Translations under genes and position numbers: made by a program
Part shown: positions 8,664-18,009 of the stretch, piece by piece
Layout: every line of letters starts with the position of its first letter
Numbering within the stretch: position 1 is the first letter of the stretch
Assembly (NCBI RefSeq): GCF_027923405.1
Contig: NZ_BQYI01000001.1
Coordinates: 1,276,001-1,340,000, forward strand
Direction: 5' to 3'
DNA: 64,000 nt
DNA from: Paenibacillus sp. YYML68
GTDB lineage: Bacteria > Bacillota > Bacilli > Paenibacillales > NBRC-103111
Notes under the pieces: generated by a model
What the model was told of the DNA's origin: nothing
What the model saw: the letters and a program-made list of their open reading frames with translations, nothing else
The model's database searches: none

Positions 8664-11600
8664 CTACTCTTCTTGCGCACTCACATCGTGTTGCAGCGGT
8701 AGACAGATCGCAAGCTCGCACGTATAGGAACGCTTGCTATCGCCGGATAACTCCCGCTCGGTCCTCCGTCCTGAGAATGGACCGATGGAGACGGTACCGC
8801 CTAGCAGGTGCACCCGCTCCATCATCGTGGACAGCCCGAAGCCCAGCTTCGCAGATGTATACGCCCTCCCGTCGTTCGCTAGACTGAAGTGAAGCTCACG
8901 GCCATCGGCGTGTATACGCAGCAGGAAGCGGCGGCATTCGCCGTGCCTGATGCCATTGGTAATTCCCTCCATTAGTGCGTGGTACAGCACCTGCTGCATC
9001 AGGCTGCTCATGCTCATGGGCGGGAGGTCGATATCTGTCTCGATGATGACGCCGGTATGCTCTGTCGTCTCAGCGAGCAGCTCATTGACGGCCTGCTGGA
9101 GGTCGAATGCTTGGGCATCGTCTGCCAGCAATCGGACGGAGCGCCGAATGTCGTCCAGACCCTTGCGCACAAGCGACTGCACATCGTTAATCTGCTGCAG
9201 ACTGAGACCTATGTCGCGTTCGGCAATCTTCTTGACCGCCTCCAGCTGCACGACAGCTGCGGTCAGCGTATGACCGACGACATCATGCATCTCGTGTGCG
9301 ATTCGGCTGCGCTCTTCGAGCACCGACACCTCGACCATAGCCTCGGCAGCTTCACGGATGGAGCCAACAAGTGCCTCACTCGTCTCCTTCAGCTCAGCGG
9401 TTCGCTGATCGACCAACGCCTCCAGCAGGTGATGGAAGCGGGATAGCTCCAGATGCGTCTGGACACGAGCCAGAAGCTCACCGCGGGAGAACGGCTTCGG
9501 AATATAATCGTTCGCACCGGCCTCGAAGCCAAGTGTTAAGTCCTCTACCGTGCTGCGGGCCGACAGCATGATAATCGGCAGCTCGCTGGCATTCCATCGC
9601 TCCCGGATACGTCTGCATACCTCGTAGCCGTTCATTCGCGGCATCATCACATCAAGCAGCACAAGGGCCGGAGGGGACATGCTCGATTCGAGCAGTGCTA
9701 GCGCCTCGACTCCGTCTTGGCAGGACTTGAGCAGGAGACTTCCATTTCCAAGGAAATTATACAGTACTTGCACATTCACCGGCTCATCGTCGACGATCAG
9801 AACTACGGGCAGTTGCTGGTGTGTGTTGCCATCTGAATAGGCAAGGGGAGCATTCACGTGCTCGCTCCAGTCATGGGAAGCTTCCAAGATGCTCGCAGCT
9901 GGGGTCGGGGATGCTCCTGCTGGCAGCTCCGTGACAGGAAGTGTGAATATGACCTGTGTACCCGAGGGAGCAGCTTCATTCGGCTTCACGATCAGCGTAC
10001 CGCTGTGCAGCTCGATGAGCCGCTTCGAGATCGACAGACCAAGACCCGTACCGCGCATCCCGTCCGAGGAGGAGAAGGGCTCGAACAGCAGCTCCGCCTT
10101 ATCGGGCGTAATGCCTTCGCCTGTGTCCGCGACAATAAACTCCACGTACCGTTGCTCCGGCAGCTCGCGAATCATGACCTTCACGCTGCCATGCTCGGTA
10201 TATTTGATCGCATTGCCGATGAGGTTGTACAGCACCTGCTCGAGACGACCTTCGTCTGCCACAATAAGCGGACAGCCTGGGCGGATGGAGAGCTCGGTGG
10301 ACAGTCCTTTTTTATCCGCGAGAGGCTTCAGCATCGTCATGACGACGTTAGCGGCATGGGCCGCATCGACAGGGGCGAGCTTCAGCTCCACATCCTTGTG
10401 CTTCAGCCTGTTGAAGTCTAAGATTTCTCCGACAAGTCGGAGCAGCCGATCGGAGCTATGGTGTATCATGCGCAGGCTCTCGCGCGTTCTAGCGCTTAGT
10501 GCCCCGGTATCATCAGCCAGCAGCGACTCGGCCAGACCGGCAATACCGTGCAGCGGCGTCCGCAGCTCATGGGAGGTGTTGCGCAGGAAGTCATCCTTCA
10601 GCTTATCGAATTGCGCGAGCGCGGCATTTTTGACTGCTAATTCTTCTGCATACTGGGCAAGACGCTTATGAATGTCTGAGAACCGTCGAAACATCATGAC
10701 CGCAAGACAGAACAGGAAGACGATGAAGCCTCTGGGCAGCAGATCCTGCGTAAATAGGTAGAAAACGAATAAGGATCCGTCCAGGTCACGGAGAGAATCA
10801 GTTATGTAGTTTTTGGTTAAATGGCCGGAGGCGGACACGAGCAGGACGACGAAGCCGACCGTAAGCCATCGCACATCTTGATTCCACTTCGATTGTGCTC
10901 CAAACCGAATGAGCGTGTAAGCTACCGTAAGCAGTACAGGTACGAACAGGTACGGCAGCCCATAGGACAGCATCGCGAAATACCATCGATCACTTATCAC
11001 TCCGACCACTGCTGATAATAGTGTGTATGCTGCAAAGCTGCTGATCAACCAGCGATAGATACGTCCAAATGTATTGCCCAACGCTTCGCCGTAGAAGCCG
11101 ATGAACGCGAGAATGCCAAGCGGCAGTAACACATCACGCCAGTAGTAAGCAGCGCCGAAGTCTCCAAAGAATTGCCAGCTCGTCATGAGAGACAAAAAAC
11201 CGAAGCCTGCTGACAGGCACAGCAAGGAGAACCAAGCGTACAGCCGTTCTTGCCGACGTCTAAGGAACAGTCCAAGCGCAACAAGGCCCGGAAGAATGCA
11301 CAGCACGGCATACACGAGAAGGGAAGTATCCTGCTTAACAAAATGAAGCACCATCGCATCTCGGCTCATCACTGAATTCCAGTTTGGCAGCAGTGGGCCT
11401 CGATTCCACTTCAGCCGCAGCTGCAGCAGCTTGCCGGTATATTCCTTCTTCAGCTGCATGGGGTGAAAAAGGCTGAAGCTATTCACATACATGTTCTGCT
11501 GCTTCATATTGAATTCATACGTGAGCTGGCGGTCCACGTACACCTCCGCATACTTCATACCGTACAGAAAAAGGAACGGATCTCGATATCTCAGCTCCGG

Positions 11601-11912
11601 CAGCTCACGTCTAAGCCAGAGCATGCCTTCATAGGATGTCAGCCGAGATTGTGCCGCCTCATCGAATGGCTCCCAGCGCTTCTCGTCAGCTGGGCCGGGA
11701 TGATCGCCCCAGAACACCTCCCAGCTTCGACCTAGATGAATGGGCTTCGACTCACTCTCCTCCAGATAAGGCGAGCTGCTTCCCGCAAGGACAGTTGTTG
11801 TCATTAGAGACAGCAGTATGCAGGTGAGGAGCATGAAGACGGCAGCCTGTAAACAAGGCGCAAGCGGCCTGCTTCTATGCTTTTTGATCGGGTCCATACG
11901 TCTAGGCTTCAT
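8664..11912 (-). CDS. Hybrid sensor with two histidine-kinase cores (7TMR-DISM, HisKA, REC, HisKA_3)
   Basis: 1082 residues. Visible order: signal/TM (about 20-44), an extracellular domain (about 50-200) and about seven hydrophobic segments (200-425), as in 7TMR-DISM receptors. Next a HisKA with His448 in NTSHELRTPLHG and its HATPase (DTGEGI, GTGLGLSISKRL), a receiver with Asp754 in VLLDVMMPRMNG and Lys in YIPKPFSRGEL. Then a second, DesK-type HisKA_3 with His876 in RIAHEMHDVVGH and its own HATPase (GITNGIRHGE, LGFGLSTMMER). It overlaps the upstream regulator gene by 4 bp. The second core is the one normally paired with LuxR-type regulators, so a phosphorelay H448-D754 feeding or gating H876 is plausible. 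The signal is unknown. Confidence 0.88.
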   Translation of the reverse strand: MKPRRMDPIKKHRSRPLAPCLQAAVFMLLTCILLSLMTTTVLAGSSSPYLEESESKPIHLGRSWEVFWGDHPGPADEKRWEPFDEAAQSRLTSYEGMLWLRRELPELRYRDPFLFLYGMKYAEVYVDRQLTYEFNMKQQNMYVNSFSLFHPMQLKKEYTGKLLQLRLKWNRGPLLPNWNSVMSRDAMVLHFVKQDTSLLVYAVLCILPGLVALGLFLRRRQERLYAWFSLLCLSAGFGFLSLMTSWQFFGDFGAAYYWRDVLLPLGILAFIGFYGEALGNTFGRIYRWLISSFAAYTLLSAVVGVISDRWYFAMLSYGLPYLFVPVLLTVAYTLIRFGAQSKWNQDVRWLTVGFVVLLVSASGHLTKNYITDSLRDLDGSLFVFYLFTQDLLPRGFIVFLFCLAVMMFRRFSDIHKRLAQYAEELAVKNAALAQFDKLKDDFLRNTSHELRTPLHGIAGLAESLLADDTGALSARTRESLRMIHHSSDRLLRLVGEILDFNRLKHKDVELKLAPVDAAHAANVVMTMLKPLADKKGLSTELSIRPGCPLIVADEGRLEQVLYNLIGNAIKYTEHGSVKVMIRELPEQRYVEFIVADTGEGITPDKAELLFEPFSSSDGMRGTGLGLSISKRLIELHSGTLIVKPNEAAPSGTQVIFTLPVTELPAGASPTPAASILEASHDWSEHVNAPLAYSDGNTHQQLPVVLIVDDEPVNVQVLYNFLGNGSLLLKSCQDGVEALALLESSMSPPALVLLDVMMPRMNGYEVCRRIRERWNASELPIIMLSARSTVEDLTLGFEAGANDYIPKPFSRGELLARVQTHLELSRFHHLLEALVDQRTAELKETSEALVGSIREAAEAMVEVSVLEERSRIAHEMHDVVGHTLTAAVVQLEAVKKIAERDIGLSLQQINDVQSLVRKGLDDIRRSVRLLADDAQAFDLQQAVNELLAETTEHTGVIIETDIDLPPMSMSSLMQQVLYHALMEGITNGIRHGECRRFLLRIHADGRELHFSLANDGRAYTSAKLGFGLSTMMERVHLLGGTVSIGPFSGRRTERELSGDSKRSYTCELAICLPLQHDVSAQEE

Positions 11913-12571
11913 GTCAGCAGCAGCTCCTTCAGCCTGAGGACGGCTGCTTGTCGGTCATTAAGACCGATCTTATTGTAGATGACGCTGATGTAATTGCGCA
12001 CCGTACCCTCGCCCATGAACAGCGCCGACGCAATTTGTTTATTCGAATAGCCTTCAACCATGTGCAGAATAATCTTCCGCTCACGCTCCGTGAACACGAG
12101 ACCTTCCTGCTTCAGTAGCCCCTCATTGAATAGATCAGCCTTCAGCTGGCTCGTTCGGATTAGCTGTGAGGCAAGCCTTGCTGCGATCGCAGCAGGCAGA
12201 ATCAGCTCTCCGTCCACAACGTCGCGAACCGTCTGAATGACTCGGTCGGCCGGCATATCCTTGAGCAGGAAGCCATCTGCACCGCAAGACATTGCCTTCA
12301 CAATAAACTTATCCTCAGGAAACGTCGTCAGCATGATGACCTTGACTTGAGGCTGACGCTGCTTTATCCGCTGCATCGCTTCGATGCCGTCCATGACGGG
12401 CATCTTGATATCCATGAGCACGACGCCTGGCTGCAGCAGCTCCGTCATCTCCAGCGCTTGTGCGCCATTCTCGGCTACTCCGACGACCTCAAGATCGTCC
12501 TCGAGATTCAAGATCGTCTGCAGCCCATCCCGCAGCAGTCTCTGATCATCCACTATAAGTACACGCGGCAT
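11909..12571 (-). CDS. NarL/DegU-family response regulator, partner of the double-core kinase
   Basis: 220 residues. Receiver domain: IVDDQRLLRDG, phosphoacceptor Asp in VLMDIKMPVMDG (about residue 54), MLTTFPEDKF, LLKDMPADR. LuxR/GerE HTH: FTERERKIILHMVEGYSNKQ, GEGTVRNYISVIYNKIG. First gene of a two-gene minus-strand operon with AGGAGC before its ATG. The next gene starts within its stop. It is divergent from the GH44 glucanase gene across about 220 bp, which makes that enzyme one candidate target. Confidence 0.92.
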   Translation of the reverse strand: MPRVLIVDDQRLLRDGLQTILNLEDDLEVVGVAENGAQALEMTELLQPGVVLMDIKMPVMDGIEAMQRIKQRQPQVKVIMLTTFPEDKFIVKAMSCGADGFLLKDMPADRVIQTVRDVVDGELILPAAIAARLASQLIRTSQLKADLFNEGLLKQEGLVFTERERKIILHMVEGYSNKQIASALFMGEGTVRNYISVIYNKIGLNDRQAAVLRLKELLLT

Positions 12572-12794
12572 ATATGAAGCTCCTTTAATAGAAGTCGTTA
12601 TTCGATTACAACCTCTTCCTAGTATAACGGATGAGAGCAGTCTCGGTTAAGTGAATAATGACACATTGTGACAAAAGCGATGACAACCGATCACTATTCA
12701 AGGCCGCCTCCGACCGATACGATAGCACCATAGCTAGTTCGTTTTCGGTGTTCCGAACGATGAACGGCGATGTATGGAAGGAGATGTTCATAAG
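12572..12794. promoter_or_regulatory. Divergent intergenic region between regulator operon and GH44 gene
   Basis: A 223-bp non-coding region that must carry both promoters. I see a weak palindromic stretch around 12650-12690 but no unambiguous operator or riboswitch. No gene is visible in it. Confidence 0.4.
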
Positions 12795-15700
12795 ATGAGA
12801 AAATCATTCAGGAGCAAGGGAACGAGGAATAAAGCAATCGCACTTATTCTAGGACTTGCCATGTCTACCTCGATGCTGGGAGGAGCGCAGCCTGATGCAA
12901 GAGCTGAGCAGTCCGGCGTACTCACGGTGTATGACGACCTGCTGTCACCGGAGTTTATCAACTATGGCTGGGCTGAGATGGATCTGGAGGAGTCGACGAT
13001 CGTTCACGGAGGAAGTCGCTCTGTGCGGCTGAACCCCGATCATGACAAGGCGCTGTACTTCTACAAGGACCGTATTATGGTAGCGGACGATTACGACTCC
13101 CTGCGCTTCTGGGTGCACGGCGGCACGACCGGCGGACAGAAGGTGAAGCTTGTGCTTTCTCTCGGCGGTCAAGGTATGGCAGAACGATATGTGGATGAGC
13201 TTCTTCCTGGAGGCATTCCTGCTGGTCAATGGGCTGAGGTTAACGTCCGCTTGTCTGAGCTCGGTGTGCAGGGGCTCCTCGACGGCATCTGGCTGTGGGG
13301 GGAAGGAGAGCAGGAGTCGATCTATATCGACGATATGCGCTTCATGCCTAAGGATGTAGGCGGCTCGACCTCTGGCGGCTCGACAAGCGGCAATGGCACC
13401 TCGACAGGAGGAAGCACATCTGGCGGCGGTACGACAGGCGGCTCTCACGGTCCGAGCGAGCAGCCGATTACCGGCCTTGCCTTCGCCGAGGCGCCACTTG
13501 TGCTGCGTACCGGTCAGCTGCAGGCAGCTCGTGTATCAGCTGTGCGAGCAGACGGCTCGGCGCAGGAGCTGACAGAGGGCGTAGCATGGAGCTCGGATGA
13601 TACGTCCATCGCGACCATATCACAAGGCTTAGTCAGCGCCATGAGCGAGGGTGAGACTATCATTCGTGCGGTGTATAGCGGACGTGAGGCCGTGCTTCCG
13701 GTGCGGGTGCTGAAGCCTGCACCTACTCAGCCCGTCGAGCCGGTGGATGGCATCTATATGTTCAGCGATGAGCTTCATGCTTCCATCACAAGCTATAGCT
13801 GGGGCGATTACGCGTTGAACGACAGCTCCAACGCTCGCACCGGGGAGAAATCGATTCGGCTCGCCCCTTCCAGCAACAGCGCACTGTACCTCTACAGCAG
13901 CTTGCCGATCACGAGCAAGGAATACGAGAAGCTTAGACTATGGGTTCATGGAGGAGCCTCTGGGGGCCAGCAGCTGAAGCTCGTATTGACCTCAGGCGGT
14001 CAGCCGGTCAAGGAGCTTCGTCTCGACGAGCTGATCCCAGGCGGTCTGCAAGCCGATACGTGGAGTCCGGTAGAGCTGCAGCTGGCAGAGCACCTTCCGA
14101 ATGGCTTGTTTGACGGCGTTATCGTCGCTGGTGCCGTCGATGGCGAGCAGCCTCCTGTCTATCTGGATGATCTGGCATTGGTACGTAAATATGTAGCACC
14201 GCCTGAGATCGTCGAGGTTCGGATGAATATGCATCAGCTCGTGCTGCTTCCAGGTGAGAGCCAGTCGCTTGCAGCTGAATCGTTCCTGAGCAATGGAGAG
14301 ACGAAGGTGCTCACGGCTGAAGCCGACTGGCTGAGCGACCGTCCTGATGTCGTGCAGGTTAACGACGGCACCTTAACGGCTCTTCGTCCCGGCATTGCCC
14401 TGATTACAGCAACAACCTCAGGGCACACCGCTGAAGCATATGTACAGGTCACCGAGGCTGCAGCAGAGGCGATGTACACCGATGCATTCGAGCCCGGCTT
14501 CCACAACCTGAGCTGGCATGAGAAGGATATAGCGAATCACGAGCAGGCGCACAGCGGTGAGCTCTCCATTAAGTTCGAGCCGGATGGCTGGGACGGTGTG
14601 TGGCTAGCGGCGAGCGATAAGCGCAGCATCAGTGACTACTACGGCTTCGAGCTATGGCTGCACGGAGGCGCTACGGGCGGTCAGCAGCTGCTCCTTCACG
14701 CCTACAACGGCTACACTGGACTCGGAGCGATTCAGGTGAACGAGCTGCTTCCGAGCGGCCTGCCAGCGGGCGAGTGGACGAAGCTGACGGTTAATTTTGC
14801 AGAGCTGGGCTTAAGTGCGGGTGAGTTCGACGGCATCATCGTGCAGGCGGCAACGGAGGCGAATCAGAGCGCGGTCTACATCGACGATGTGAGCCTGCTG
14901 CGCAACGTGAACGCCGGACAGCTTCCGATGCCAAGGCTGCCGTCCGTGACGATCACGGTAGACCCGAATGCGGAGCGCCGACCGATTAATCCTGACATTT
15001 ACGGCATTAACTTCAATGATATGCATGTGAATGACTCGGAGCTGGACTTCCCTGTTCAGCGCTGGGGTGGCAACAATACGACTCGCTACAACTGGGAGCT
15101 CGATGTTGCGAACCGCGCATCTGACTGGTTCTTCATCAACTACCCGTATGAGCACGAGCAGCCAGAGCAGCTGCCGCACGGCTCGATGGCCGACCGCTTC
15201 ATGGACGAGACGCACGCACATAACGGCAAGGTGCTGCTGACTGTTCCGACGATCGGCTGGACGCCGAAGGACCGCACCGTAACGTATGGCTTCTCCCAGG
15301 CGAAATACGGCCAGCAGCAGGATTCTGCAACCGAGCTTCGAGATGCAGGCAACGGCGTTCGGCCGAATGGCGAGCTGATCACCGGCAACGACCCATTGGA
15401 TACGTCGAAGCCGATCGGCCCTGAGTTCGTCACACGCTGGATGGAGCATATCTCTGAACGGACAGGAGACCAGGTGAACTTCTATGCGCTGGATAATGAG
15501 CCAGAGATCTGGCACGTGACGCATCGCGATGTGCATCCGGAGGCTCCTACCTACGATGAGATCTGGGAGTTCACAGAGCGCTACGGTACGGCGATCAAGG
15601 AACAGGACGCGGACGCACAGGTGTTCGGTCCGACATCTTGGGGCTGGTGTGCTTACTTCTACTCGTCAGCGGACAATTGTGCAGACGGACCAGACCGTCA

Positions 15701-16460
15701 AGCGCACGGCGGCAAGCCGTTCCTGGAATGGTACCTGGAGCAGGTAGCCGCTCATAAAGAGGAGACCGGCGTTCAGCTGGTCGATTATCTCGATATTCAC
15801 TTCTACCCGCAGGAGCACGTAGTAACCTCCGGTGAGGAAGGCCCACAAGCTGTCAAGCGCCGCTTCCAGTCGTTAAAATCGCTCTACGACCCTTCCTTCG
15901 TTGACGAGTCATGGATTCAAGAGCCGATTCGTCTCATCCCACGCATGAAGGAGATGATGCAGGAGAAGCTGCCGGAAGCGAAGCTTGCGATTACCGAGTA
16001 TAACTTCGGGAACGGAGAAGGCATTAGCGCTGGACTCGCTCAGGCCGAGGCGCTCGCTATATTCGGACGCGAGGGCGTCGACCTCGCCACCCGCTTCGGC
16101 GCGATGAAGGCCGGAACGTTCATCGAGGATGCGTTCAAGCTGTACCTCGATTATGATGGTCACGGCTCCAAGGTGACCGGTACGAGCGTGAGTGCGAGGA
16201 GCTCGAACGCTGATGCGGTCGGTACGTATTCGATCGAGGGCGAGGACGGCAAGCTGTTCGTCCTGCTGTTCAACAAGGACTCCGTACCGCGCACGGCGAA
16301 TACGTCGACGCAGGCGGAAGGAGGCTCTGCCGCATCGCTGTATCGATTCGATGCCAAGTCGCACGTTGCGGCAGCAGGCACACTAGCCGTACAAGAGGGA
16401 GGCTTGCTGTCCGTGGAGCTTCCAGCACGCTCGGCCACTCTTGTTGTGATCGAGCCGTAA
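12795..16460 (+). CDS. Secreted GH44 glucanase with three repeated N-terminal modules and Ig-like domains
   Basis: 1221 residues from ATG 12795; AAGGAGATG precedes it, and an ATG at 12774 overlaps that site. Signal peptide 1-37. Then repeat module A1 (about 40-186), a Gly/Ser/Thr linker (187-226), a Big2-like domain, module A2 (about 316-465), a second Big2-like domain, module A3 (about 560-705), and a C-terminal GH44 catalytic domain with its beta-sandwich. GH44 marks: INPDIYGINF, RWGGNNTTRYNW, acid/base Glu902 in LDNEPEIW, nucleophile Glu1068 in ITEYNFGNGE. GH44 enzymes cut beta-1,4-glucan, xyloglucan or related polymers outside the cell. No other polysaccharide gene is adjacent. Confidence 0.9.
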   Translation: MRKSFRSKGTRNKAIALILGLAMSTSMLGGAQPDARAEQSGVLTVYDDLLSPEFINYGWAEMDLEESTIVHGGSRSVRLNPDHDKALYFYKDRIMVADDYDSLRFWVHGGTTGGQKVKLVLSLGGQGMAERYVDELLPGGIPAGQWAEVNVRLSELGVQGLLDGIWLWGEGEQESIYIDDMRFMPKDVGGSTSGGSTSGNGTSTGGSTSGGGTTGGSHGPSEQPITGLAFAEAPLVLRTGQLQAARVSAVRADGSAQELTEGVAWSSDDTSIATISQGLVSAMSEGETIIRAVYSGREAVLPVRVLKPAPTQPVEPVDGIYMFSDELHASITSYSWGDYALNDSSNARTGEKSIRLAPSSNSALYLYSSLPITSKEYEKLRLWVHGGASGGQQLKLVLTSGGQPVKELRLDELIPGGLQADTWSPVELQLAEHLPNGLFDGVIVAGAVDGEQPPVYLDDLALVRKYVAPPEIVEVRMNMHQLVLLPGESQSLAAESFLSNGETKVLTAEADWLSDRPDVVQVNDGTLTALRPGIALITATTSGHTAEAYVQVTEAAAEAMYTDAFEPGFHNLSWHEKDIANHEQAHSGELSIKFEPDGWDGVWLAASDKRSISDYYGFELWLHGGATGGQQLLLHAYNGYTGLGAIQVNELLPSGLPAGEWTKLTVNFAELGLSAGEFDGIIVQAATEANQSAVYIDDVSLLRNVNAGQLPMPRLPSVTITVDPNAERRPINPDIYGINFNDMHVNDSELDFPVQRWGGNNTTRYNWELDVANRASDWFFINYPYEHEQPEQLPHGSMADRFMDETHAHNGKVLLTVPTIGWTPKDRTVTYGFSQAKYGQQQDSATELRDAGNGVRPNGELITGNDPLDTSKPIGPEFVTRWMEHISERTGDQVNFYALDNEPEIWHVTHRDVHPEAPTYDEIWEFTERYGTAIKEQDADAQVFGPTSWGWCAYFYSSADNCADGPDRQAHGGKPFLEWYLEQVAAHKEETGVQLVDYLDIHFYPQEHVVTSGEEGPQAVKRRFQSLKSLYDPSFVDESWIQEPIRLIPRMKEMMQEKLPEAKLAITEYNFGNGEGISAGLAQAEALAIFGREGVDLATRFGAMKAGTFIEDAFKLYLDYDGHGSKVTGTSVSARSSNADAVGTYSIEGEDGKLFVLLFNKDSVPRTANTSTQAEGGSAASLYRFDAKSHVAAAGTLAVQEGGLLSVELPARSATLVVIEP

Positions 16461-16484
16461 TATAGGCTGGGACGTTGCCGCTTG

Positions 16485-16519
16485 AACATAGAGGCTGCCT
16501 GCGGGCGGCCTCTATGTTT
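16485..16519 (+). terminator. Terminator of the GH44 gene
   Basis: AACATAGAGGC (16485-16495) pairs with GCCTCTATGTT (16508-16518), followed by a T-rich tail, 24 bp after the stop. Confidence 0.8.
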
Positions 16520-16544
16520 ATTTATGGGAACGCAAGTCCAGCAC

Positions 16545-16594
16545 TTGACAGACAGCTTGTATGAACGCTATCATAGATATATTAAGTCTATGAT
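16545..16594 (+). promoter_or_regulatory. Promoter and likely autoregulatory operator of the Rrf2 gene
   Basis: -35 TTGACA (16545-16550), 18-bp spacer, -10 TATCAT (16569-16574). A perfect inverted repeat ATCATAGA (16570-16577) / TCTATGAT (16587-16594) covers the -10 and start region, a good position for repression by the Rrf2 protein encoded just downstream. Confidence 0.65.
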
Positions 16595-16607
16595 TGGAGC
16601 GGTGAGC

Positions 16608-17006
16608 ATGAAATACTCCAAGGCGACCAACTACGCCCTCCACACCATGATGTATCTGATAGCTTATGCTACTGACAAGCCGATAGGGGTACAGCAGCTG
16701 GCTGAGCTGCAGAGCGTCTCACCAACGTATTTGTCCAAAATATTGACGAAGCTTGTGAAGGCGGGGCTGATCGAATCGGCTTCGGGAGCGAACGGTGGAT
16801 ATCGGGTGAGAGGGGCTAGAGAAGACATCTCTTTCCTTGATATTATTCGCGCGATAGAGGGCAACGTCTCGCTGTTTGAATGCTGTGGCGATGACAACTC
16901 TCCATGCTTGATTCACCAGGTCATGCTGGCCTCGGAGGAAGCGATGGAGCAGCATTTGAAGAACACTCGTCTGGTGGATATTGCGAATCAAATTCCACGA
17001 GTTTGA
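16608..17006 (+). CDS. Rrf2-family transcriptional regulator
   Basis: 132 residues from ATG 16608, chosen because GGAGCGGTGAG precedes it and MKYSKATNYALHTMMYL is the usual Rrf2 start; upstream in-frame starts have no ribosome site. Winged HTH with QQLAELQSVSPTYLSKILTKL and GANGGYRV. Three Cys in the region FECCGDDNSPC recall the Fe-S or thiol sensing Cys cluster of IscR/NsrR/CymR relatives, though spacing is not identical. It precedes a CxxC flavoprotein and shares an AAGTCTAT box with that gene's promoter, suggesting redox or thiol regulation. Confidence 0.88.
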   Translation: MKYSKATNYALHTMMYLIAYATDKPIGVQQLAELQSVSPTYLSKILTKLVKAGLIESASGANGGYRVRGAREDISFLDIIRAIEGNVSLFECCGDDNSPCLIHQVMLASEEAMEQHLKNTRLVDIANQIPRV

Positions 17007-17024
17007 AGCTTGCTGAGCAAGCTT

Positions 17025-17090
17025 CAAGTCTATTGTAATTACGGATATTGAATGTCTTCGAAGTCTATTATAATGATGTGGAGGGATTAC
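17025..17090 (+). promoter_or_regulatory. Promoter region of the TrxR-like gene with two AAGTCTATT boxes
   Basis: Two near-identical boxes, AAGTCTATTGTAAT and AAGTCTATTATAAT, lie about 30 bp apart. The second contains a -10-like TATAAT. The same AAGTCTAT core occurs in the operator in front of the Rrf2 gene. Likely Rrf2 binding sites. Confidence 0.5.
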
Positions 17091-17094
17091 AAGT

Positions 17095-18009
17095 ATGATC
17101 TACGATTGCGCCATTATTGGCGGCGGACCAGCTGGCTTGAATGCAGCTCTAGTGCTCGGCCGGGCTAGACGGACGGTTGCACTATTTGACGATCATCGCC
17201 CAAGGAATGCGGTCACCCATGCCTCGCACGGCTTCATCACGCGAGATGGTATACATCCGTCCGAGTTTCGACGTATTGCTTATGAGGAGGTGCTCGGTTA
17301 TCCGACCGTCTATCATTGGCAGGCCGAGGCGATAGACATACGCAGGACGGGGCATGGATTTGTCGTTCGGATGGCATCGGGTGAAGCTGTAGAAGCACGC
17401 AGAATTATACTGGCTGCAGGGCTGAAGGAGACGTTTCCACAGATCGAGGGCTTGAGCGATTATTATGGTAAAAGCTTATTCGCCTGCCCGTTCTGCGACG
17501 GCTGGGAGCTGCGGGATCGTCCGCTGGTCGTCATCTCCGAGTTTCCTGCCTTGATGCACAAGGTGAAGCTGCTGCTGAACTGGAGCGCTGACCTTGTCGT
17601 GTGCACGAATGGCAGTAGCGTGCTGAGCATCGAGCAGCGGCAGCAGCTCGCAGACCGTCATATTCGTGTTGTCGACAGTCGAGTCGTCTCCCTGACGGGT
17701 AGCAATGGAATGCTGGAGCGGGTTCACTTTGCTGACGGAACCTCGCTCGCCCGCAGTGGCGGCTTCATCGACCCGACCTTGACGTCGAAGGCGGTATTCC
17801 ATCAACCTCTTGGCTACCATCTCACCGAGCACGGTGGCATCGTCATCGATGAGATGGGGCGAAGTACCGCAGAAGGCGTGTACGCGGCCGGAGATTCGGC
17901 CTATCTCATGCCGTCGCAGCTCATCTATGCCGCAGCCTCCGGCAGCAAGGCGGCGATGGCTGTCTTCGCGGATTATATCGAGGAGAGCTGGCAGCTGAGC
18001 GGTCATTAA
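17095..18009 (+). CDS. Thioredoxin-reductase-like FAD flavoprotein with CxxC but degenerate NAD(P) motif
   Basis: 304 residues. FAD motif IIGGGPAGLNAALVLGRA at the N-terminus, redox CPFC (Cys131, Cys134) in CPFCDGWELRD, and the FAD-binding AAGDSAYLMP near the C-terminus. In true TrxB a GxGxxA NADPH motif follows the CxxC; here that place reads VVISEFPALMHKVK, with no glycine motif. Proteins like this include ferredoxin-dependent or oxygen-dependent dithiol oxidases (GliT/HlmI type) and uncharacterised Rrf2-linked flavoproteins. Ribosome site GGAGG precedes ATG 17095. It follows the Rrf2 gene and shares its operator-like boxes. Confidence 0.82.
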   Translation: MIYDCAIIGGGPAGLNAALVLGRARRTVALFDDHRPRNAVTHASHGFITRDGIHPSEFRRIAYEEVLGYPTVYHWQAEAIDIRRTGHGFVVRMASGEAVEARRIILAAGLKETFPQIEGLSDYYGKSLFACPFCDGWELRDRPLVVISEFPALMHKVKLLLNWSADLVVCTNGSSVLSIEQRQQLADRHIRVVDSRVVSLTGSNGMLERVHFADGTSLARSGGFIDPTLTSKAVFHQPLGYHLTEHGGIVIDEMGRSTAEGVYAAGDSAYLMPSQLIYAAASGSKAAMAVFADYIEESWQLSGH

